A stretch of 11,158 nucleotides of DNA. It comes from an uncultured Brevundimonas sp. Its GTDB lineage: Bacteria > Pseudomonadota > Alphaproteobacteria > Caulobacterales > Caulobacteraceae. The first letter of the stretch is position 1. The number at the start of each line of letters is the position of its first letter. The notes beneath the pieces are model-generated. The model was not told where the DNA came from. It did no database searches and saw only the letters and a program-made list of their open reading frames with translations. Location: positions 1 through 11,158 of the forward strand of contig NZ_CALTWS010000078.1 in the NCBI RefSeq assembly GCF_943913055.1, in the 5' to 3' direction. Shown piece after piece: positions 6,583 to 11,158 of this stretch. Made by a program: the position numbers and the translations under genes.

Positions 6583-7260
6583 AGACCGGTCGTCTCCTTG
6601 TTGGCGAATGTGCTCCCTGCGCTCGGGCCAAGGAGCCGGAGAAACATGAAGTGGGGACCCACTCGGGAATCGCTGTTCGTCCAGCGTAGCTTATTCGACC
6701 GCGAGGAACAAACGGCGAACTAAGATCGACAGCCAAGACCACCGACAGGCACCGTTTACCCCCTAAAATTGAACCCACGGGAAGGCCTATTTCCGCGCCG
6801 TGGAGGCCGCCCTGCCCCCTGCGCATCCGGCCTACGCAAAGCTCTGATGGGCGCCCTGAGGTGGCTTAAAGGCGCCAGAAAGGCCCACCGATTTAAGCCC
6901 CACTATTGGAGAAGGCGGTCCGAGATTTCGGCACGGGAAACTCAGCGATCTGAAACAACCTTTGCGAATGCATCAGCGCCGACCCGTGGCCGTTCGCTGG
7001 GCGCCGAGGTCGAGCTTCGCGAACCAAGCGGCCTATCCAAGGGCCGGATCGTTTTGGGGTCACTCATCGGCAACCCCGTATATGGACTTGGCGCTCTCCC
7101 CCTACCCCCCGTTGGGGGGGGGGCGGTGTCGTCGATAGCCCGGCGAACCTGAGTAACCCCACCAGTTCAGCACGGTCCTACCGCCGTTAGGCTCCTGTCG
7201 CCCGCCGGAGGCAGCCGCAGTCACCGAAGAGGAGCGGCCCCGTAAGCCCTCTTACTCATC
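6583..7260. other. Non-coding gap of 678 nt
   Basis: I see no credible gene. The part next to the CBASS start contains its leader and a 14-bp palindrome. On the minus strand a weak promoter-like pair, TTGTTC then TACGCT with 17-nt spacing, lies near 6682-6710 and could drive CBASS. Further right are a C6/G10 hairpin (7105-7123) and a half-site-like CCGTTAGGC at 7184-7192. The long open frame at 6769-7152 looks spurious. Confidence 0.6.
6650..6663. promoter_or_regulatory. 14-bp palindrome in the CBASS leader
   Basis: AGTGGG-GA-CCCACT is a perfect inverted repeat with 6-bp arms, 68 nt upstream of the CD-NTase start. It could be a regulator-binding site or an RNA hairpin. No regulator gene is adjacent, so the function is open. 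Confidence 0.3.
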
Positions 7261-7300
7261 CATACAAACTCGCCTAACGGTCGTTATGCAAGTTTGTATG
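7261..7300. promoter_or_regulatory. 40-bp palindrome, candidate recombinase crossover site/operator
   Basis: The two 20-nt halves match at 17 of 20 positions: outer arms CATACAAACT/AGTTTGTATG (10 of 10), an inner GC, then TAACG and CGTTA around a central GT (7280-7281). Serine recombinases cut to leave a 2-nt overlap at the centre of such dyads, and resolvase genes often lie next to their own site. It ends 10 nt before the recombinase ATG and overlaps the start of its GAGG ribosome site, so recombinase bound here would also repress its own gene. Confidence 0.65.
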
Positions 7301-7310
7301 AGGCGATGAG

Positions 7311-8033
7311 ATGGTCAAGGCGGTGACTTACTTCCGGGTCTCGACGGCGACGCAGGGGCGCAGTGGTCTGGGGCTGGAGGCGCAGAAGGCGGCGGTGGCC
7401 GAGCTGGCCCGGCAACGGGACTGGCAAGTGCTGGCAGAGTTCACAGAGGTGGAGAGCGGCAAGCGGAACGACAGACCGGAGCTGGCCAAGGCGCTCCACC
7501 ACGCCAAGGTGACTGGGGCCGTCCTCGTCATCGCCAAGCTCGACCGCCTCAGCCGTAACGCCGCCTTCCTGCTAACCCTCAGGGACAGCGGAGTCCGCTT
7601 CATGGCCGCCGACCTGCCGGACGCCTGCGACCTCACCGTAGGGGTCCTCGCGGTCATCGCTCAGGCCGAGCGGGAGGCCATCTCGCAGCGCACGAAGGCG
7701 GCCCTCGGGACCGTGAAGGCGAGGCTCGCGGCCGGGGAGGCCCACGTCTCTCGCCGCTCTGGCCTGCCGGTGACCCGGCTGGGCAACCCTCAGGGTGCCG
7801 AGGCGCTCCGGCGGGCAGCCCGTGGGAACGCTGCGGGGCTGGCGGCGGCGAAGGCCAATGCTGACGCGCACGCCCGTGACCTGGCCCCGGTGGTCGAGAG
7901 CCTTCGAGCCGAGGGCCGCACCTCTCTGGCCTCCCTAGCGGCGGGCTTGAACGCCGCCGGAGTTAGGACCCCTAGGGACGGGACGTGGCATCCCTCGTCG
8001 GTTCGCAACCTGCTCGCGCGGTTGGCAGCGTAG
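7311..8033 (+). CDS. Small serine recombinase (resolvase/invertase family)
   Basis: A 240-residue site-specific recombinase. The catalytic domain covers about residues 1-140: YFRVSTATQGRSGLGLEAQ at 7-25 with S11 the likely nucleophile and R9 before it, KLDRLSR in the middle, and AQAEREAISQRTKAAL near the end of the domain, which matches the family's long E helix. The C-terminal 95 residues include two alanine-rich helices and a SLASLAAGLNAAGVRTPRDGTWHP stretch of the kind that binds DNA in this group. The ATG at 7311 follows GAGG with a 7-nt gap. It is longer than Tn3-type resolvases (about 185) and much shorter than the large serine recombinase at the left edge, so the two are unrelated modules. 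Whether it resolves cointegrates, inverts or integrates DNA is not clear. Confidence 0.92.
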   Translation: MVKAVTYFRVSTATQGRSGLGLEAQKAAVAELARQRDWQVLAEFTEVESGKRNDRPELAKALHHAKVTGAVLVIAKLDRLSRNAAFLLTLRDSGVRFMAADLPDACDLTVGVLAVIAQAEREAISQRTKAALGTVKARLAAGEAHVSRRSGLPVTRLGNPQGAEALRRAARGNAAGLAAAKANADAHARDLAPVVESLRAEGRTSLASLAAGLNAAGVRTPRDGTWHPSSVRNLLARLAA

Positions 8034-8122
8034 GAGTTTGCTCCCGCCCTCCCCTGCTTTTTTCAATCTTTCGGCACCTCCGACGATGACCGCCCGAAAG
8101 CAGACGCGCCGAACGAGGGCTA

Positions 8123-8140
8123 TGGGTGGAAAGCGGACAT
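8123..8140 (+). repeat. Left flanking repeat of the mer-ble cassette
   Basis: TGGGTGGAAAGCGGAC matches TGGGTCGGAAGCGGAC at 9605-9620 at 14 of 16 positions in the same orientation. The pair brackets the mercury/bleomycin cassette on both sides. It may be a target or cassette-boundary repeat, or a dispersed intergenic motif. Confidence 0.35.
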
Positions 8141-8160
8141 GCGGGTGGAGCTGTCCCGAC

Positions 8161-8520
8161 TCAATTCTGTATGAGCCGGATCAGCGATCCGTTCGGATCG
8201 ACCAGATAGGCGATGCGAATGCCCGACTCCTCGAACTTGGGCTCCCCCATCCGAGGCCATCCCCAGCACTGGTCCGGAATGCCGGTGGCGCGCGCCATGG
8301 CGTGCAAATCGTCCAGGGCGTCCAAGCGAAGACAGCAACTGAACCAGCTGTCTTTCGGGGCCAGCTCGGGATGAGGAAAGAACTCCAGCGTCAGCGAACC
8401 GCGCGTCATGATCATCCAGCCGTCATCGCGCCACCCCTGTTCGAAGCCCAGCTTCTGGTAAAACTGTGAGGTCGCCTCGAAGTCGATTGCGGGCAGGTTC
8501 GGTGTCGCGTGGTCGGCCAT
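8161..8520 (-). CDS. ble: Bleomycin-binding resistance protein (VOC fold)
   Basis: A 119-residue drug-sequestering protein of the vicinal-oxygen-chelate superfamily, closely resembling Tn5 Ble in layout: MADHATPNLP at the start, FYQKLGF, RDDGWMIMTRGSLTLEFFPHP, SWFSCCLRLDALDD, and LVDPNGSLIRLIQN at the end. Members dimerise and bind metal-free or metal-bound bleomycin, blocking DNA cleavage; no enzymatic step is needed. The ATG at 8518-8520 is 9 nt after the stop of the GDCCVxC gene on the same strand, so it is probably the last gene of the mer transcript and may be mercury-inducible. A different small ligand cannot be excluded, but similarity to the Tn5 protein is strong along its whole length. 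Confidence 0.92.
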   Translation of the reverse strand: MADHATPNLPAIDFEATSQFYQKLGFEQGWRDDGWMIMTRGSLTLEFFPHPELAPKDSWFSCCLRLDALDDLHAMARATGIPDQCWGWPRMGEPKFEESGIRIAYLVDPNGSLIRLIQN

Positions 8521-8529
8521 GGCCCAAGC

Positions 8530-8745
8530 CTAAGCGCAACACCCGGGCCCATCTACCTGTATCGGCGGACATGGGACATCAGCGAACGAGCAGAACACGC
8601 AACAGTCGCCGGGGTTGGGCTTCAGCTTCTGACCGCAACCCATGCAGTCGTAGAAATAGATGCACGCGTCCGTGGGCATCTCTTCGGTCGCTTGATGGCC
8701 ACAGTGCGGGCAAGTCAGAGTGGATAGAAGGATCACCGTCGTCAT
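8530..8745 (-). CDS. GDCCVxC cysteine-rich protein of mercury operons
   Basis: A 71-residue protein with 11 cysteines. The N-terminal half has CPHC at 12-15 and CMGC at 34-37, the pattern of a small zinc-ribbon or thiol-metal site. The signature GDCCVFCSFADVPCPP at 46-61 identifies the GDCCVxC family, some members of which are annotated as selenoproteins. Here the codons are cysteine. The family is typically found in mercury-resistance operons and is presumed to handle thiol-reactive metal, but no reaction is established. The ATG at 8743-8745 overlaps the merT-like stop by 4 nt (ATGA). A longer frame upstream lies inside merT and is not the start. Confidence 0.9.
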   Translation of the reverse strand: MTTVILLSTLTCPHCGHQATEEMPTDACIYFYDCMGCGQKLKPNPGDCCVFCSFADVPCPPIQVDGPGCCA

Positions 8746-9149
8746 TGGATCGTCGCCAGACGCACCATCGCCCATGGTTCTATGAGGGGTTCCCAAGCCA
8801 CGGCCAGCGCAACGAGCGCAGTGGCTAGTATCATCAGCCAGAACGCGGCCCGTGATGGTTGGGGGCAAGCTGCGTCAGCGGCACAGCGACGCCGCCTTCT
8901 CCAATGAAGCAGCCACCCCAACGCAAGCGCCGCAATAGCTACGATGGTCAGCAAACTCCGCTGCCCTGCGATGACGGCGGCACCCGCGAACGATACTCCG
9001 GCCAAGGATAGGGCCAGCGGAAGGACGCAGCAGGCCGCCCATGCAAATACGGACAGGACGCCACCACCGACGGCAACGGCGCTCGCAAGCAGGTCCGGGC
9101 GACGCCTCATACCAACTGGCGTGGACTCGATTTCTTCTGGAGGGGTCAT
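8742..9149 (-). CDS. merT: MerT-like mercuric ion transporter
   Basis: A 135-residue inner-membrane protein of the mercuric transport type. Three membrane segments are visible at about residues 22-56, 62-82 and 101-120. Segment 1 holds AWAACCVLPLAL with the Cys pair C40-C41 that accepts Hg(II). The loop after segment 2 has RRRRRCAADAAC with C89 and C95, the same C-x5-C spacing as in Tn21 MerT. The start is the ATG at 9147-9149. The upstream ATG at 9162-9164 lies between the -35 and -10 boxes and would not be transcribed. The chosen A sits 7 nt past the -10 box, so the message is probably leaderless. MerC or another Mer transporter is less likely given three helices and the cysteine pattern. 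Confidence 0.85.
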   Translation of the reverse strand: MTPPEEIESTPVGMRRRPDLLASAVAVGGGVLSVFAWAACCVLPLALSLAGVSFAGAAVIAGQRSLLTIVAIAALALGWLLHWRRRRRCAADAACPQPSRAAFWLMILATALVALAVAWEPLIEPWAMVRLATIQ

Positions 9150-9155
9150 GGCTGT

Positions 9156-9186
9156 ATTGTGCATCCCGTAGTGACTACGGGTTCAA
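9156..9186 (-). promoter_or_regulatory. MerR-type promoter/operator with 19-bp spacer
   Basis: On the minus strand, -35 TTGAAC (9181-9186) and -10 CACAAT (9156-9161) are separated by exactly 19 nt. The spacer carries the dyad CCCGTAG-TCA-CTACGGG (9165-9181), which parallels the classical mer operator (CCGTAC...GTACGG). The overlong spacer is the hallmark of MerR-family activation by DNA untwisting. Confidence 0.88.
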
Positions 9187-9197
9187 GAGGTTTCTCC

Positions 9198-9593
9198 GTG
9201 CGACATCTCACCATAGGCCGCTTGGCTGAGCAGGCCGGAGTGAACTTGGAAACGATCCGCTATTACGAGCGCATCGGCCTGATGCCTGAGCCCGCCAGAT
9301 CGACTGGCGGCCATCGATCCTATGACCCCGAACACCTAAAGCGGCTGCTCTTCATCCGCCGCACACGTGACCTCGGGTTCGGCACGGGGGTCATCCGAGA
9401 ATTGATTTCGCTTAGCCAGCCGGGTCAAGCGGTGTGTCGGGAAGTTAAGGAAATCGCCGAGCAACAGCTGTCGCTGGTCGAGGAGCGCATCAGGACACTC
9501 ACTGAACTGGAGGGGCGCCTCAGAGCTGCGGTCATTGCATGCGACACGTCCCCCAACACTGATTGCCCGATAGTCGCAGACTTGGGGTCTTAG
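9198..9593 (+). CDS. merR: MerR mercury-responsive regulator
   Basis: A 131-residue MerR-family activator. The winged helix-turn-helix opens with LTIGRLAEQAGVNLETIRYYERIGL and GGHRSYDPEHLKRLLFIRR, followed by a long dimerisation helix. Three cysteines, C80, C115 and C123, match the Hg(II) ligands of Tn501 MerR (C82, C117, C126), with the same 35-residue spacing between the first two and a loop one residue shorter before the last. I take the GTG at 9198-9200 as start because AAGAGG lies 7 nt upstream and the family begins there; a GTG at 9159 would lie inside the divergent promoter. It should repress at low Hg and activate the merT promoter when Hg is bound. Confidence 0.92.
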   Translation: MRHLTIGRLAEQAGVNLETIRYYERIGLMPEPARSTGGHRSYDPEHLKRLLFIRRTRDLGFGTGVIRELISLSQPGQAVCREVKEIAEQQLSLVEERIRTLTELEGRLRAAVIACDTSPNTDCPIVADLGS

Positions 9594-9604
9594 AGGGTCC
9601 GGTT

Positions 9605-9620
9605 TGGGTCGGAAGCGGAC
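9605..9620 (+). repeat. Right flanking repeat of the mer-ble cassette
   Basis: Second copy of the 16-nt motif at 8123-8140, starting 12 nt after the merR stop. It sits inside a hairpin formed by GGGTCCG (9595-9601) and CGGACCC (9616-9622), which may end merR transcription although no T-run follows. Confidence 0.35.
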
Positions 9621-9758
9621 CCGTGGCTCTGGCCGGGGCCCAACATTCCCCGCAAGGGCTTACGAGGCCCAGTATGGACCAAGGCTCCCCGCAGTCTCCC
9701 CACAACAAACCTATTGGGACCTGCGGGCTGGAGGAGGAGGGACCCCGCCCCCGTCCCC

Positions 9759-11047
9759 TTAGAGACCAAGCCTCTGGCTCACCTCATCGCGTAGGGCGGG
9801 CGACGACCATCCATCGATCACTGGCCAAGCCCCCTTTCCAGACCTCTCCCCGACCACCGCGCGATAGGTGCGCGCCATAGCCTCGCCCAAGGTTGCTTCA
9901 TCGCGCCCGGCCACCACAAAGCTGTCGTGGACGGGGAGGACGGGCCTAGCCCTTTCCGTGGTCATGTAGCGGAGCACGCCGCCCGCAATCTCACTGTCGA
10001 TGCGCTGCAGCTCCAAGTAGCGCGCTTGACGGAGCCAAGGTCGCATCGCGGGGTGCTGCGTCTCAAGCGCCTCCAACACGGCCGTAGGGCAGCCTTGAGG
10101 GGATGTTGGCACCCTGCGGTCGCCTTGGCGTAACTCCTGGCCCCACTGCGATAAGCTGGTTGAGCGCCACCTTGAGGGCCTTGCGATCTACCCTGCCCTT
10201 AAGCGCCGGAACCTCATACGGGTCGATGCTCGGGTCTAGCTCAACCCCCTCCAGATCGTAGCAGAGTCGGGGGTAGAACGCCTTGAAGTCGAGCTCGACC
10301 ACGGGTTCACCGTCGATGGTGATCGATGCCCGGGCAGCTTTCGACAGACCCATCCACCAGCCCCCGTAGAAACGCCCTCCCCAGTCGAACCGGCCCTCAT
10401 TGAAGACCCTGTAGAGCTGAGCTCGTCAGGGGTCGACTAGCTCCCCAGCGCCGTCGTCTTCGTCCTTTAGGGCACCCTCTGGCAGCATGAGACCAGCGGG
10501 CGCGACGATGCGATGCGCGGCCGCTACCTCAGCCCAACGCTGCAGTTCAAACCGCCACGCGCGGGTCTGGTCGTTGTCGTCATACCCTTTGAGCTCTTTG
10601 CGCCCACCCTCGGAGCGGGACTTGAGCCGGATAAGCTCGAACTCTCCCCTCGACCCAATGTCGTCGGAAGTGACCCCCAGATCCCTGACCAACGCCATAA
10701 GCCTCGGGGTGGCCCTCAGGCGTGACCTGTAGCCACCACCGGTACTGACTCCGCCTCCCCAGTCAGTCCGCTTGTAGCTTCCTCGCGTCCCCAATGCGTA
10801 GTCTGAGGCCTGAAGGAAACCCGCGACCGTGGCCACGGTGGTTAGGGTGGCTGCTGGGAAGCTGTAGCGTTTCAGGTCGGTCGCATATTCTTGGCGGCGC
10901 AGGGGATACGCGATGAAGCGACCCGGGTGTTCTTCAGCGGCCATCACGAGGTCGAGAACCAACACCTCAAGGACAGAGCGAAGGCGTCGCAAGTCGTCCC
11001 CTCGTCTGGCACGCTGCCGGTCCTCCTTAGCGAGGAGCTCTTCAAAT
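9759..11047 (-). pseudogene. Disrupted polymerase-like gene (palm motifs), 5' end lost to IS6
   Basis: Remains of one long gene in three pieces. From about 11047 the frame runs to a TGA at 10426-10428, and the same frame resumes at once with RAQLYRVFNEGRFDWGG and MGLSKAARAS. A shift near 10140-10150 then moves to a second frame, WGQELRQGDRR and onward, to the TAA at 9759-9761. Key motifs are VELDFKAFYPRL (motif A-like Asp), RKALKVALNQLIA (motif B-like Lys) and VLPVHDSFVV (motif C-like HD). These resemble the family A / single-subunit polymerase palm, and HDSF is shared with T7-type RNA polymerases. The N-terminal 200 residues are charged, helical and unrecognised. The first codons at the right edge appear to be IS6 DNA. 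Sequencing error is possible for the frameshift, less so for both lesions. Confidence 0.65.
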
Positions 11048-11158
11048 GGCTCTGTCAGCCCAAACTTAGCCAGCCGGTAATCCGGTCCGCCTAGCTTCGC
11101 CGCCATGGCCAAGAGCACCAACCCGTTTCGTTACTTCGACAGCTCGCCGGAGGTGATC
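11048..11158 (+). mobile_element. Left end of an IS6-family element
   Basis: GGCTCTGTCAGCC from 11048 shares its first eight bases with the IS6100 terminus (GGCTCTGT). It lies 57 nt before the transposase start, a normal distance for the family. The right end and the 8-bp target duplication (expected copy 11040-11047) are outside or untestable here. Confidence 0.55.
11105..11158 (+). CDS. IS6-family transposase, N-terminus only
   Basis: The first 18 codons read MAKSTNPFRYFDSSPEVI and continue open to the window edge. This opening matches my recollection of IS6-family DDE transposases common in alphaproteobacteria. The catalytic DDE domain is not in view. The ATG lies in CCATGG, so an ATG also reads the other way into the adjoining disrupted gene. 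That opposite reading is inside the IS and is not a true start. Transcription is opposite to the disrupted gene. Confidence 0.75.
   Translation, partial: MAKSTNPFRYFDSSPEVI

Noticed and set aside
6762..6776. TAAAATTGAACC-like sequence as an IS end
   Set aside because: A faint resemblance only; no repeats or transposase frame to support it.
6545..6826. 93-codon minus-strand open frame upstream of the CD-NTase
   Set aside because: It overlaps the CD-NTase start in another frame and has no family features; probably leader sequence.
6769..7152. 127-codon plus-strand open frame in the large gap
   Set aside because: TTG start without a ribosome site, Arg/Gly/Pro-rich with no motif, and it reads through the C6/G10 hairpin.
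10426..10428. In-frame TGA as selenocysteine or programmed readthrough
   Set aside because: No cysteine-aligned context or obvious stem-loop right after it, and a second lesion downstream points to ordinary decay.
1..11158. CRISPR arrays
   Set aside because: No regularly spaced repeats of the needed length were seen on either strand.

Overview
The window is a high-GC patchwork of mobile and accessory DNA, most likely from an alphaproteobacterium. The order is suggested by the pairing of a large serine recombinase with a DUF2924 protein, by the protein flavour, and by the start of an IS6-family transposase of a type common in that class. It cannot be proved from 11 kb. No core housekeeping gene is complete here. 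The only possible chromosomal anchor is the 3' end of a tmRNA-like gene at about 4530-4585, which looks like an integration scar.

Region 1 (1-2005, minus strand) is a tightly overlapped three-gene unit: a small helical protein, a DUF2924 protein and a large serine recombinase that runs off the left edge. This is the typical site-specific recombination module of a genomic island. Region 2 (2006-4350) reads away from it. It holds a fusion of a dual-specificity phosphatase-like domain with an ADP-ribosylglycohydrolase, then a convergent single-pass membrane protein of unknown function, then a divergent small XRE regulator with a 12-bp palindrome in its promoter region. Region 3 (4351-4742) has no gene. 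It contains the tmRNA-like 3' end, a strong hairpin and three GGGGGTCA repeats that resemble an IS21-family terminus.

Region 4 (4743-6582, minus strand) is a compact anti-phage CBASS operon. A CD-NTase with an intact catalytic triad and a C-terminal AGS-C-like domain is followed after 1 nt by a small three-helix membrane protein, the likely effector. In such systems infection triggers cyclic oligonucleotide synthesis and the messenger activates the membrane effector. Region 5 (6583-7260) is non-coding as far as I can see, with a G10 tract and short palindromes. Region 6 (7261-8033) is a small serine recombinase preceded by a 40-bp near-perfect palindrome centred on a GT dinucleotide, a candidate crossover site and operator.

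Region 7 (8161-9593) is a divergent mercury-type cassette. MerR faces a MerT-like transporter, a GDCCVxC metal-thiol protein and a Tn5-Ble-like bleomycin-binding protein, with a textbook 19-bp-spaced MerR promoter between them and no merA or merP in view. Region 8 (9759-11047, minus strand) is a decayed gene for a polymerase-like protein (motifs resembling the family A / single-subunit polymerase palm). It is broken by an in-frame stop and a frameshift, and appears truncated by an IS6-family insertion whose transposase begins at 11105 and runs off the right edge.
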